Source of the DNA: an uncultured Alphaproteobacteria bacterium
GTDB lineage: Bacteria; Pseudomonadota; Alphaproteobacteria; HIMB59; GCA-002718135
Length of the DNA: 64,000 nt
Direction of reading: 5' to 3'
NCBI GenBank assembly: GCA_902517315.1
Contig: CABYBP010000001.1
Coordinates: forward strand, 25,490-89,489
Below the pieces are notes generated by a model. That model was not told where the DNA came from. It saw only the letters and a program-made list of their open reading frames with translations, and ran no database searches. Positions 6,675 to 15,573 of the stretch are shown here, in pieces. The translations under genes and the position numbers were made by a program. The first letter of the stretch is position 1. Each line of letters opens with the position of its first letter.

Positions 6675-8152
6675 TAATTTGTATTATCTTGAATAAATTG
6701 ATTTGCTTTTTTTATAATATTTTTTTTTCTTTCGGAATTCATTTTGTCATAAATATTAACCATCATATTTAAACGTGGATTAGATTGAAAAAACTTCCTA
6801 TTTTTATTGATAAAACGCCAATATAAACCATCCATTATATCATTCCAATTACCTCTTTTAAAATTCATCATTTTCATAATATAACTTGATCCACAAATAT
6901 AAGGTTTGGTGCTAAATATACCTCCATCACTAAACAACCCCATACCATAAACATTAGGTGACATTACCCAATCAGAGCTATCAACAAACATTTCCATAAA
7001 CCAGTTATAAACTTCATTAGGTTTAATTTCACATAAGTTCATAATATTACATAAAACCATTAATCTTTCAATATGATGTGTGTATCCATATTTTTGAGCA
7101 TTTTTAATTGAGTGATCTAAAGGATCTAATCCTGTTGTGCCGTCATACCATTTACTAGTAAGTGAATTTTTATGTTGAAAGAAATTATTTTCTTCTAATT
7201 GTTGATTATAATTTTGGTAAATTCCCCTTATGAATTCTCTCCATCCAATAATTTGCCTAATATAACCTTCATAAGAATTAATTTTAATTTTATTTTCAAC
7301 TTTTTTGACTCTCTCAATTATCAATTCTGGAGTTAATAAACCTAAATTAATCATTGGACTTAAAGCACTATGGAATAAAAAGTTGTTATTGGTGTCAACC
7401 GCATCTTCATAATCACCAAATAAATTAAATTTTTTCATAATAAAATAGTCTAACCATTTAACAGCATCATCATAAGTTGTAGGTAGCCAAAAATTATCAA
7501 CTTCACCTGGGTGTTTTTTAAATATATTTTCTATTTGCTGTTTTAAAACTTTTGTATGCTTTGTTTCTATTGCAGTAATCATTTCTGGTATTTTAATATC
7601 TTTGGGGAGTTTTTTTCTATTATCTTCATCAAAGCTCCATTTTCCACCTTTTGGTTTATTATTTTCCATCAAAATATCTGTTTTTGCACGAGCAATTTTA
7701 TAAAAATTTGCCATAAAAGGTTTTTTTGTTTTACTTAAATAATTTTTAAATTCATCTCTTGAATTCAAAAACATAGGTGATTGAATAAAAGTTAATTTAA
7801 TCTTATTTTTTTTACATAAAGAGCTTATTTTTTTTTCAAAAAATTTATCTTCTATTTCAAAAGAAATTAATTCTTTATAATTATATTTTTTTATAAAATT
7901 CTCTAATTTTTTTTCGTATGATATTTTAAAATCTTTATTTAAATCAATATAATTTACTTTAAATTTATTTTTTTTTAGTTGATCAGAATAAGATCTCATC
8001 GAGGATAGAAAAAGAATAAGTTTTAATTTATGATGTTTTTGAAAAGTACAAAGATCAAAACTTTCACACATAAAAATAGTTAAGTTTTTATATTTACTTA
8101 GATATTTTTGCGGAAATAGTTGGTTTCCTAGAATTAAAAATAAACTTTTCAT
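6674..8152 (-). CDS. Cryptochrome/photolyase-family protein (DPRP/FeS-BCP type) without Fe-S cysteines
   Basis: The 492-residue protein has the N-terminal DPRP domain (FLILGNQLFP) and the C-terminal FAD-binding domain with GWREFIRG, YTHHIERLMVL, SPNVYGMGLFSDGG and PYICGSSYI. This is the bacterial (6-4) photolyase/CryB family (COG3046). In typical members a CxxC and a later Cys-Pro-Phe bind a 4Fe-4S cluster after the YI motif. Here that segment reads MNFKRGNWNDIMDGLYWRF and has no cysteine, so the cluster is probably absent. Light-driven repair of (6-4) photoproducts is the likely role; a signalling role is possible. It is translationally coupled to mutT. Confidence 0.85.
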   Translation of the reverse strand: MKSLFLILGNQLFPQKYLSKYKNLTIFMCESFDLCTFQKHHKLKLILFLSSMRSYSDQLKKNKFKVNYIDLNKDFKISYEKKLENFIKKYNYKELISFEIEDKFFEKKISSLCKKNKIKLTFIQSPMFLNSRDEFKNYLSKTKKPFMANFYKIARAKTDILMENNKPKGGKWSFDEDNRKKLPKDIKIPEMITAIETKHTKVLKQQIENIFKKHPGEVDNFWLPTTYDDAVKWLDYFIMKKFNLFGDYEDAVDTNNNFLFHSALSPMINLGLLTPELIIERVKKVENKIKINSYEGYIRQIIGWREFIRGIYQNYNQQLEENNFFQHKNSLTSKWYDGTTGLDPLDHSIKNAQKYGYTHHIERLMVLCNIMNLCEIKPNEVYNWFMEMFVDSSDWVMSPNVYGMGLFSDGGIFSTKPYICGSSYIMKMMNFKRGNWNDIMDGLYWRFINKNRKFFQSNPRLNMMVNIYDKMNSERKKNIIKKANQFIQDNTN

Positions 8153-8247
8153 AAACCTCTAAATAGTAAGTTATTAGAAAATTTATATAATTTATTAAAT
8201 TTAATTGCTTATTTTTAACAAATTTTAATTATAGTAATTCATAATTA

Positions 8248-8757
8248 ATGGGCAAATTAATAAAATTATTGGTAATTCCGTCTATAATTAGTTTCGCACT
8301 AATTTCCTGCAATACCACCTCTTCTTACAAAGTAAAAAAGGCTGATGCTCAAAAAGTAACGAATATAGAATATGGAACAATCAAAACCTCTCTTCCAGTA
8401 AAAATAGAAGGTGAAAGTGATTGGATTGGCGCAACTGCAGGAGCAATGATAGGTGGTCTTTTAGCATCTCAAATATGTGGAGAAGAAGAAATATTGGGAA
8501 CTAAGTGCCAAGATATTGCTATAGTATATGGAACTATTGGAGGAGCTGCTATGGGATCAGTAATACAAGCTAAAATTGGTAATCATGATGGCTTCCAATA
8601 TATAGTGAATATTGATGAATGTGGTAATGACTTTTCAAATTGTCAAAATGATCAAGAAAAAGCTTTTGTACAAGGAGATGATAATGCCATTCCAAATGGT
8701 CAAAGAGTTGTAATTATTTACGGAAATGTAATAAGATTAATGCCTTATGAAGAATAG
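8248..8757 (+). CDS. Glycine-zipper outer-membrane lipoprotein
   Basis: A 169-residue protein with a signal peptide ending in a lipobox (FALISC, Cys21), so it should be lipid-anchored. Residues 62-77 and 94-106 are Gly/Ala-rich (GATAGAMIGGLLAS, GTIGGAAMGSVI), the pattern of SlyB/Pcp-like glycine-zipper proteins that insert in or brace the envelope. Two cysteine pairs in the mature part could form disulfides. The stop overlaps the next gene by 11 nt, so the two exported proteins are co-expressed. Its precise job is unknown. No clear Shine-Dalgarno site precedes the ATG. Confidence 0.75.
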   Translation: MGKLIKLLVIPSIISFALISCNTTSSYKVKKADAQKVTNIEYGTIKTSLPVKIEGESDWIGATAGAMIGGLLASQICGEEEILGTKCQDIAIVYGTIGGAAMGSVIQAKIGNHDGFQYIVNIDECGNDFSNCQNDQEKAFVQGDDNAIPNGQRVVIIYGNVIRLMPYEE

Positions 8758-9604
8758 TTTAATAAAATTAACTTTTGGAATTCTTTTATTGTTACCATTT
8801 CACCTCAATGCAGAATTAATTTTTGAAGATAATTTTCCAAAAGATATGCAAGGTATTTGGAGCGACGATTGTGATACAGAATATCAAGTATTCATAATAT
8901 CAAATAACACAAGTATGTGGATTGATGAGACATATGTTGGATTTAATGTATCGAAAACATCAAAAGTAAAAGATTGGTCGGTTTATAAATGGGGTGAACT
9001 TGATGGAAGTTATTATTATTTTTTGAAAAAAGATGACGATAATTTACTTGAGGTTACAGCTCCTAATGATTGGGATGGTATAGATTATTCATTTTTAAAT
9101 TCATCAGATTATTCCATTTATGAAAAATGTGAATCAATTCCTAGTGTCTTTCAAATCATTTATGGCGAAATTATTAGCTTAATGAATTCTCAATTAATTG
9201 AAACATGTAATAATGATAGCAATCCTGCAAATTGCATTAATGAAACTTTTACATTTTTAGATGTGTCACAAGATGATGAATTATCTGTAGCAGAATTAAC
9301 ACGTGCAGCAAGAATAGCTATTTATTTTACCTTTATTGACAAAAGACAAGACGAAGACAGAGACATAGGTTTCGCAACTTATACAACTACATCACTAATA
9401 TTTCCTGCATTATCAAAAATATTAATTGGGAACTATGATTATGATAATTCAAATACAATTTCTTTAAAAGAAATATATACGGATCGTATTGATACATTAG
9501 ACTATCAAAATTTATTTAAAGAAAATTTAAAAGGACTAGATCCAGAAGAATTAAGACGATTAATTGAAAACTTAGATTTCCTAAAGTCATTAATGCTAAA
9601 TTAA
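8747..9604 (+). CDS. Exported EF-hand-like protein, function unknown
   Basis: A 285-residue protein with a Sec signal peptide (about 1-22, cleaved near LNA). The mature part has two EF-hand-like calcium loops: DVSQDDELSVAE (about 171-182) and DYDNSNTISLKE (about 231-242), separated by a helical region. This suggests calcium binding in the periplasm, where calcium is plentiful in sea water. No enzyme motif is visible. It overlaps the lipoprotein gene by 11 nt, so the two likely work in the same envelope process. Confidence is high for a gene and moderate for EF-hands. Confidence 0.7.
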   Translation: MKNSLIKLTFGILLLLPFHLNAELIFEDNFPKDMQGIWSDDCDTEYQVFIISNNTSMWIDETYVGFNVSKTSKVKDWSVYKWGELDGSYYYFLKKDDDNLLEVTAPNDWDGIDYSFLNSSDYSIYEKCESIPSVFQIIYGEIISLMNSQLIETCNNDSNPANCINETFTFLDVSQDDELSVAELTRAARIAIYFTFIDKRQDEDRDIGFATYTTTSLIFPALSKILIGNYDYDNSNTISLKEIYTDRIDTLDYQNLFKENLKGLDPEELRRLIENLDFLKSLMLN

Positions 9605-9613
9605 TTTAGTGTC

Positions 9614-9643
9614 TTGACTTTTAAGTGTAATTTTAATTATAAA
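9614..9643 (+). promoter_or_regulatory. Sigma70-type promoter candidate
   Basis: TTGACT at 9614-9619 and TATAAA at 9638-9643 are separated by 18 nt. It lies 10 nt after the EF-hand gene and would start transcription at or next to the ATG at 9649, giving a leaderless message for the small ORF and serving the genes at 9736 and 9940. Confidence 0.5.
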
Positions 9644-9648
9644 TAGAT

Positions 9649-9732
9649 ATGAACAAAAGAAATTTATACGCAGCTATTGCGATAGTATTTATCTTCGCCG
9701 CTTTAAATTTAACTATATATTTTTTCTATTAA
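9649..9732 (+). CDS. 27-residue single-helix membrane peptide (candidate)
   Basis: The ORF starts MNKRNLYAAIAIVFIFAA and continues as one hydrophobic helix to the stop at 9732. Two positive residues at the N-terminus would orient it with the N-terminus in the cytoplasm. It has no Shine-Dalgarno site, but a good promoter ends 5 nt before the ATG, which fits leaderless translation. The next gene begins 3 nt later. AT-rich DNA makes such hydrophobic ORFs by chance, so this stays a candidate. Function unknown. Confidence 0.4.
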   Translation: MNKRNLYAAIAIVFIFAALNLTIYFFY

Positions 9733-9735
9733 ATT

Positions 9736-9939
9736 ATGGTTATCAGAAGAAAATCTAGTATTTATAAAAAATTATATGAAATTAATGGTCAGAAAATGAT
9801 GTTTGGTCATGATAATATACATTTTAAAACAATTAACTTACCAGCAAAACAGAGATACAAAAATCTATGTGGTAAATTTGGTTTAAAAAAAATTGAATCT
9901 TCGGGTAAAAAAAATTTTCAAATAATTAAGATTAATTAA
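9736..9939 (+). CDS. Small basic protein, function unknown
   Basis: This 67-residue ORF is very rich in Lys and Arg (MVIRRKSSIYKKLYEIN at the start, KKNFQIIKIN at the end) and has no membrane helix. Its stop codon directly abuts the GTG start of the FAD oxidoreductase, which suggests translational coupling. High charge would suit nucleic acid binding, but no motif supports that. I do not recognise it. Confidence 0.45.
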   Translation: MVIRRKSSIYKKLYEINGQKMMFGHDNIHFKTINLPAKQRYKNLCGKFGLKKIESSGKKNFQIIKIN

Positions 9940-10917
9940 GTGAAAAATATTGCAATAATTGGAGCTGGAATGACTGGCTTGTCTCTTGCTTATAATCTTG
10001 AAGAACATAATATTACAATTTTTGATAAATCATGGAGACCAGGAGGAAGAGTATCTACTAGAAAGTATGATAATTATTTTTTTGATCATGGCGCACATTA
10101 TCTATCGACAAATCATTCTGTTAATCAATTAAATGATGTAATAAGTAAATATAACTTAGGACAAGTAATAGAAATAGATTTTGCAACAGATTATTTAAAA
10201 AATAAAAAGACTAGAAAAAAAATTATTATTGGTCAAAATGGAATGAATTCTATTCCAAAGTCTATTTTTGATAATTTAAAATTAAGATGTTATTTTAACT
10301 CAAAAATAATAAAAATTTCAAAAAATATTCACGGAATCTTTTCGCTTTTTTCTGAAAAAGAAGAATTTAAAAATTTTGATTATGTTTTAATTTGTATACC
10401 TTATTTACAATCAAAAGAACTTTCAAAAAATTTGATTGATTTTACTCAAATTGTTAACGAGCCATCTTATGATCCCATACAAACTGTAATGTTAAGCTAC
10501 AAAGATAAAAACAACATTAATATTAAAGCTGGATTAAATCTTCATAAGGATATTAGTTTTTTTATGAATCAAAATATCAAATTTAATGAATTATCTCATG
10601 ATTGTTGGGTATTAAATATGAGTTCTGAATATACAAATAATAATATTGACATAGATAAGACTGCACTAGAAGAATACGCTCAATCAATATTTGAAAAAAC
10701 ATTTGATATAAAAAATGAGATAAGTTTTATTAAATCACACAGGTGGTTATATGCGCAAACAAAGGTGAGTTATAATAGTATCTCGAAAAAAAATTGGATT
10801 AATTCTAAAGATAATAAAATATTTTTAAGTGGAGACTGGGTACTGGGAAAAAGTCTAAGCGATGCATGGGATGCAGGTGAAAAATTATCACATTATATTA
10901 AGATTTTATCAGTTTGA
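9940..10917 (+). CDS. NAD/FAD-dependent oxidoreductase (COG3380, renalase-like)
   Basis: A 325-residue flavoprotein beginning at GTG. The dinucleotide-binding motif IIGAGMTGLSLAYNLE with the acidic residue in IFDKS, followed by RPGGRVSTRK, is that of the amine-oxidase/renalase group. The C-terminal FAD motif is GDWVLGKSLSDAWDAGE. Length and RWLYAQ near residue 270 fit COG3380, whose substrates are unknown in most bacteria. The GTG start is taken because it touches the stop of the preceding small gene and gives the exact N-terminus expected for the Rossmann fold. It converges on the aminotransferase gene with a 2-nt gap. Confidence 0.85.
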   Translation: MKNIAIIGAGMTGLSLAYNLEEHNITIFDKSWRPGGRVSTRKYDNYFFDHGAHYLSTNHSVNQLNDVISKYNLGQVIEIDFATDYLKNKKTRKKIIIGQNGMNSIPKSIFDNLKLRCYFNSKIIKISKNIHGIFSLFSEKEEFKNFDYVLICIPYLQSKELSKNLIDFTQIVNEPSYDPIQTVMLSYKDKNNINIKAGLNLHKDISFFMNQNIKFNELSHDCWVLNMSSEYTNNNIDIDKTALEEYAQSIFEKTFDIKNEISFIKSHRWLYAQTKVSYNSISKKNWINSKDNKIFLSGDWVLGKSLSDAWDAGEKLSHYIKILSV

Positions 10918-10919
10918 TA

Positions 10920-12110
10920 TTAATTATTAAAATATTTTTTAATATTTTTTGCTGCCTGTCTTATTCTTTGAGTATTTTCTACTAGGCCAATACGAACAAA
11001 ACCCTCTCCTCCCTTACCAAAAGCTAAACCTGGAGCTACTGCAACATCAGCATGTATCATCAGATTTTTGGCAAACTGCATAGAACCCATTTTTTTATAT
11101 TTTTTTGGTAAAGGAGCCCATACAAACATTGATGCCTCAGGCTCTGGAATTTTATCCCAACCAGCCCTTTTAAAAGATTCTATTAAAACATCTCTTCTTT
11201 TTTTATAAGTCTCCCTTATTTCTTCTACACATTTTTGAGATCCATTTAAAGCAGCAGTGGCTGCTACTTGAACAGGAGTAAAAGCACCATAGTCTACATA
11301 TGATTTAATTTTTGTTAATGCTTCAATTAAAGTTTTGTTTCCAACCGCAAAACCTATTCTCCATCCAGCCATTGCATAAGTTTTGGATAAGGTCGTAAAT
11401 TCAACTGCTATGTTCTTTGCTCCATTTACTTCTAATATTGATGGAGGTGGATTATTACCGAAGTAAATTTCAGAATAAGCTAAATCAGATAAAATATAAA
11501 CTTGATATTTTTTTGCAATTTTGACTAATTCTTTATAAAAATCTAAATCAACTATCTGAGCTGTTGGATTTGAAGGAAAAGAGACGATAATAACTTTTAT
11601 TGAAGTATATTTCTTTAAATTATTAACTATATTTAATAAAAATTTGTCTCTATCAAACTGTCCATTAAAAAATGTTCTTAAAGGAGTTAATTTTGCTCCA
11701 GCAATCATAAAGCCATATGGATGAACTGGATATGATGGATCTGGACATAAAATCCTGTCTCCCTTTGAAGTAATAGCCTGAGCTAAGTTTGCTAAACCTT
11801 CTTTTGAACCAATTGTAACTATAATTTCTCTTGATGGATTTAAATCAACATTAAATCGTTTTTTATAATATTTAGCTTGAGCTTTTCTTAATCCATTAAT
11901 ACCTTTAGAAACAGAATAACGTCCAACACCTGGCTTATCTATAACTTCTTTCAATTTCTGTCTTATGTGAATAGGTGTTGGCATATCAGGATTACCCATA
12001 CCAAAATCAATAATATCCCTGCCCTCTGATCTCAGTTTCATTTTTAATGAATTTATCTCCCCAAATATATATGGGGGGAGTCTGTTAATTCTTTCAAATT
12101 TAGATTTCAC
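10920..12110 (-). CDS. Class I/II PLP-dependent aminotransferase, AlaC/DapL-like
   Basis: The 396-residue enzyme is a fold type I aminotransferase. It opens with RINRLPPYIFGEINSLK and GMGNPDMPTP, typical of the alanine aminotransferase AlaC and of proteins often annotated as LL-diaminopimelate aminotransferase. The PLP lysine is in TLSKTYAMAGWRIGF (about residue 244), and the substrate arginine region is EGFVRIGLVEN near the C-terminus. It probably moves an amino group between alanine and glutamate or a related pair; the exact substrate cannot be read from sequence. It starts at GTG and is a single-gene minus-strand unit. Confidence 0.8.
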   Translation of the reverse strand: MKSKFERINRLPPYIFGEINSLKMKLRSEGRDIIDFGMGNPDMPTPIHIRQKLKEVIDKPGVGRYSVSKGINGLRKAQAKYYKKRFNVDLNPSREIIVTIGSKEGLANLAQAITSKGDRILCPDPSYPVHPYGFMIAGAKLTPLRTFFNGQFDRDKFLLNIVNNLKKYTSIKVIIVSFPSNPTAQIVDLDFYKELVKIAKKYQVYILSDLAYSEIYFGNNPPPSILEVNGAKNIAVEFTTLSKTYAMAGWRIGFAVGNKTLIEALTKIKSYVDYGAFTPVQVAATAALNGSQKCVEEIRETYKKRRDVLIESFKRAGWDKIPEPEASMFVWAPLPKKYKKMGSMQFAKNLMIHADVAVAPGLAFGKGGEGFVRIGLVENTQRIRQAAKNIKKYFNN

Positions 12111-12193
12111 TTCTTAAGCAATAATTAATTATTGATAATAATACTAGTTTAAATAAAATTGATTTTTAATAATATTATTCCTATTTTTATATT

Positions 12194-12898
12194 GTGATTA
12201 AGTTATTTTACTATTTTTTACCATTTATTGCTCTCTTTTTACCAAGTTTATGGGTAAATTATATTTTAAAAAAATATAATAAAATTTTACCTGATATGCC
12301 CTTTACAGGGAGAGAACTTGGAAAAAAAATACTTGAAGAAGAAAAAATCACCAATGTATCAATTAATCCTATTAAGCAATTAGATCATTACAATCCTAAA
12401 GAAAAAAAAATACATATCGCTACAGATAAACTTGATAAAAAAAGTATAACAAGTATTGCCGTTGTTGCTCATGAAATTGGTCATGCAATTCAAGATAAAG
12501 AAAAATATAAGCCACTTATCCTTAGACAATCATTAATTGAAAAAACGATGATCTTTCAGAGAATTGGTTCATTTTTATTAATTATAGGGCTACCATCAAT
12601 ATTTGCCTTCACTAAAAGTCCATTTATAACTCTTATTGCTGCGATAATAATAATGGGATGTTTATCTACAAATGCGTTAATCCATATGATTACTCTTCCT
12701 GTAGAATTTGATGCAAGTTTTAAGAGAGCTTTACCAATACTCAAAAGATATGTTCCTAAAGAGAATATCTATCAATGTAAATCTGTTTTAAGAGCTGCGG
12801 CATTAACATATTTAGCTCAATCAATTGTTAGTATATTTAGATTAAAAATAATACTATTATCTTTTATTAATATTTTTAAGTCAATTATAAGAAGATAA
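12194..12898 (+). CDS. Membrane zinc metallopeptidase, YugP family
   Basis: A 234-residue membrane protein with an N-terminal helix (about 4-24), the zinc motif VVAHEIGHAIQ (His93, Glu94, His97), two central helices (about 128-162) and the family segment LPVEFDASFKRAL. This matches the putative neutral zinc metallopeptidases of the YugP family, which are inner-membrane proteins of unknown substrate, perhaps in membrane protein quality control. The start is GTG, without a Shine-Dalgarno site; it is divergent from the aminotransferase gene across 83 nt. Confidence 0.85.
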   Translation: MIKLFYYFLPFIALFLPSLWVNYILKKYNKILPDMPFTGRELGKKILEEEKITNVSINPIKQLDHYNPKEKKIHIATDKLDKKSITSIAVVAHEIGHAIQDKEKYKPLILRQSLIEKTMIFQRIGSFLLIIGLPSIFAFTKSPFITLIAAIIIMGCLSTNALIHMITLPVEFDASFKRALPILKRYVPKENIYQCKSVLRAAALTYLAQSIVSIFRLKIILLSFINIFKSIIRR

Positions 12899-12946
12899 AA
12901 TTTTTTTCTTTAAATAAAAAGAGAAATTTATTAAGTAAGTTAATTA

Positions 12947-15559
12947 ATGAACTTAAGTGAAAAAATATCTTTAATACTAGTAGATAAAGGTTTTTCTTTA
13001 TCGCCAAAAAAAAAGACTGGAGATTTAATCAATTCTGGAGCAGAATTTCACAAAAGTAATGAAGATATTAAAATTGTAGAACAGCATGGTATTGCAGATC
13101 AAATTTTTATTCTTTTAAAAGGTGAAGCTGAATACGTAAAATATCATAATAATGTTTTTTATAAGTTAGCAACTTTAAAAAATGCCGGATCACCTCTTGG
13201 TATTTCAGGCTTAAATGCGCCAGGTAGATATATGTCAGATATTTTTATTAAAGGTAATTCAGAATATATTTCTATCAAAATAGAAAAATTAAAAGAATTA
13301 GAAGAAGTAGATCCTGACTATGCAAGTTTTTTCTATTCTTTTTTATTATTTGAATCAATTAATTTAATATGGTCATCTCGCAATTTAGAAAAACCCATTC
13401 AACAAAAAAGCATTAATTTAGCAGATGGTGTTAAAACTGGTGGAGATATCGTAAATACTAAAAGAATAAAGAATTCAGCATTTTTAGCTTTTCTAGATGA
13501 TGATGATTTAGATGAACTAATAAATTATGCAAATATTAGGTTATTTTCTGCCGGTGAATATGTAACTCTAGAAGGTACAAGATCTGACGGAATAAATATT
13601 TTATTAAAAGGGAAAGTTGAAGCTTCTTTTACAAATCTAAAAGATGATCAATTAGAAAATAATTCAAGATCAATAGCTAGAACAGGAGTGGCATTATCAT
13701 TATCATCAGGATTGAAAGGTATAGAATCACCCTACTCTTTGAAATCTACGCGAGATACAACAATTTTAAAATTTTCAAACGAATTTATCGATAATCTAAT
13801 TAAAACTAATCCAAAATTAGCTATAAAATTTTTTAAAAGACAATTATGGCAATTAAGTCGTTATATTCAAAGCTCAACTGGTTTGACAACATATCCTGCC
13901 AAAAATGAAAAAGAGTTTTTTAAATATTTACTAGAAGATAATTCTTCAAAAATACCAAGTAATTCAAAACTTTACACAATTCCTCATTTGTTAGAAAATC
14001 ATTTAACTCATTCTTTAGCATTTGATACAATTTATGATTTAATTGTTACAGGTAATGATGATGAAAAATCTATAGCTAGTCTCATGATTGATGCATTAAG
14101 TGGTTTAGAGAGAAAAAATAGATTTTTTAAACAACTAAATAAAATATACAACAGAGTAGCAACGTCATATGATTCAATAAATAAACAAGCTTTACAAAAA
14201 TTAACAAATTCAGATTTTACAAAAGCTTTTGATCAAGTTCCTTATGTTATTAAAGGTATGGAGAATTTACCAAATGAACCTACAAACATATTTTTTTATA
14301 ATCATTTAGCAAGCATTGAAGAAAATGGTTTAGCTAATGGGCATCAATTTAGTATAGATAGTCATTTTATAAGTGCAAAAATTTTATTTCCAAAATACGG
14401 TGATGGTGGTCAAAGAATCGCTCGATATTCTAGAAATACAGAATTTTGGAGATATAATTATTATGAGAATTTAGATTATATTTTCGTTCATACACCAGAG
14501 TCAGACTATATAAATGAAACTCAAGACCAAAAAAAGAAGAGAAAAAGTAAATTATTTATCGAAACTCAAAATATTTTTGATCAAAACAGACCTTTAGTTA
14601 TTGCGCCAGAAGGCACATCTGAAACTGAAGATAATTTAACTCCAAACTCTCCAGGTCCTTTAAAGCCAGGAGCATTTTTATTAGCAGATCAATTAAAACC
14701 TGAACCACTACTTGTTCCAATCGCATTAGCCAATTTTGATTATTCAATTTCTGATACGATTTATTCTGCAGTTATTAAAGAACCAATTAAAATAAAAGAT
14801 TTTGTAAATGATATGAAAAATAAAAAAGAGTTAGAAAATTTTTTATCTAAATATAGAAAAACTTTTAAAACTTATGTTGAGGAAGCCGTTGAGTTAGCAA
14901 AGTCTGCGTCAAAAAATAAAATTAATAATGAATATGTAGTAAGTAATTTAAATTTAGTTAGCCCTATTGAAGAAGAATTTGAAGCAGATGTGAGAGAATT
15001 AGAAATTAAATTACATTCAGATCAATATAAAAATAACCAAATAGTCTTATTTGGAAGTTCAACATTTAGAGATTGGGAAAATGCAAAAACAGATTTATCA
15101 TTTGATCGTTTATTAAATTTAGGATTTGGCGGATCCACTTTAGTATCATGCCGCACCTATTTTAATAGAATAGTAGTTCCAAATAATCCTGATAAGATGA
15201 TTTTTTATGCTGGTGATAATGATATAGGCAGCGGAATGAGTGCTGAAGATTTAGAAAATGAATTTTTATTATTTGCATCTGAAGTTAATGAAAAATTACC
15301 TCATACTTTATGTTTTTTTGTATCCATAAAACCAAGTATATTCAGGAATAATTATTTAAATACAATTTTAGAAGCAAATGAACGAATAAAAAACAAAATT
15401 GAAAATTTTAGTCAATGGCGCTATATCGATCTTTGCTCTCCTATGCTTGATGCTGGATTTGAAAAATTTTATTCAGAAGATCCATTACACATGAATGTAC
15501 TTGGTTACAGTCTCTTAAGTAAATTAATTAGAGATGAAATCTCGAAATTTACAATTTAA
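12947..15559 (+). CDS. Multidomain protein: two cNMP-binding-like domains, PlsC acyltransferase, SGNH esterase
   Basis: The 870 residues contain, in order: a cyclic-nucleotide-binding-like beta-roll (about 30-145), a second one (about 175-305, AGEYVTLEGTRSDGINILLKG), a helical linker, a PlsC-type acyltransferase (about 445-620) with His453-x4-Glu458 in NHLASIEENG and Glu555 in APEGTSET, and an SGNH hydrolase (about 695-868) with Ser705 in LFGSSTF, Gly726-729, Asn758 in YAGDNDIG and Asp845/His848 in DPLHMN. No membrane helix or signal peptide is present. It could remodel membrane lipids by cutting and re-forming acyl esters under nucleotide control; that is inference. Glu replaces the usual Asp of HX4D. 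Confidence 0.8.
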   Translation: MNLSEKISLILVDKGFSLSPKKKTGDLINSGAEFHKSNEDIKIVEQHGIADQIFILLKGEAEYVKYHNNVFYKLATLKNAGSPLGISGLNAPGRYMSDIFIKGNSEYISIKIEKLKELEEVDPDYASFFYSFLLFESINLIWSSRNLEKPIQQKSINLADGVKTGGDIVNTKRIKNSAFLAFLDDDDLDELINYANIRLFSAGEYVTLEGTRSDGINILLKGKVEASFTNLKDDQLENNSRSIARTGVALSLSSGLKGIESPYSLKSTRDTTILKFSNEFIDNLIKTNPKLAIKFFKRQLWQLSRYIQSSTGLTTYPAKNEKEFFKYLLEDNSSKIPSNSKLYTIPHLLENHLTHSLAFDTIYDLIVTGNDDEKSIASLMIDALSGLERKNRFFKQLNKIYNRVATSYDSINKQALQKLTNSDFTKAFDQVPYVIKGMENLPNEPTNIFFYNHLASIEENGLANGHQFSIDSHFISAKILFPKYGDGGQRIARYSRNTEFWRYNYYENLDYIFVHTPESDYINETQDQKKKRKSKLFIETQNIFDQNRPLVIAPEGTSETEDNLTPNSPGPLKPGAFLLADQLKPEPLLVPIALANFDYSISDTIYSAVIKEPIKIKDFVNDMKNKKELENFLSKYRKTFKTYVEEAVELAKSASKNKINNEYVVSNLNLVSPIEEEFEADVRELEIKLHSDQYKNNQIVLFGSSTFRDWENAKTDLSFDRLLNLGFGGSTLVSCRTYFNRIVVPNNPDKMIFYAGDNDIGSGMSAEDLENEFLLFASEVNEKLPHTLCFFVSIKPSIFRNNYLNTILEANERIKNKIENFSQWRYIDLCSPMLDAGFEKFYSEDPLHMNVLGYSLLSKLIRDEISKFTI

Positions 15560-15573
15560 ACTTAAACAAAAAA

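Noticed and set aside
7556..7738. Plus-strand 60-codon ORF inside the photolyase gene
   Set aside because: It lies wholly antisense to a well-supported gene, is Phe/Cys-rich as expected from the reverse of Lys/Asn-rich coding sequence, and has no ribosome-binding site.
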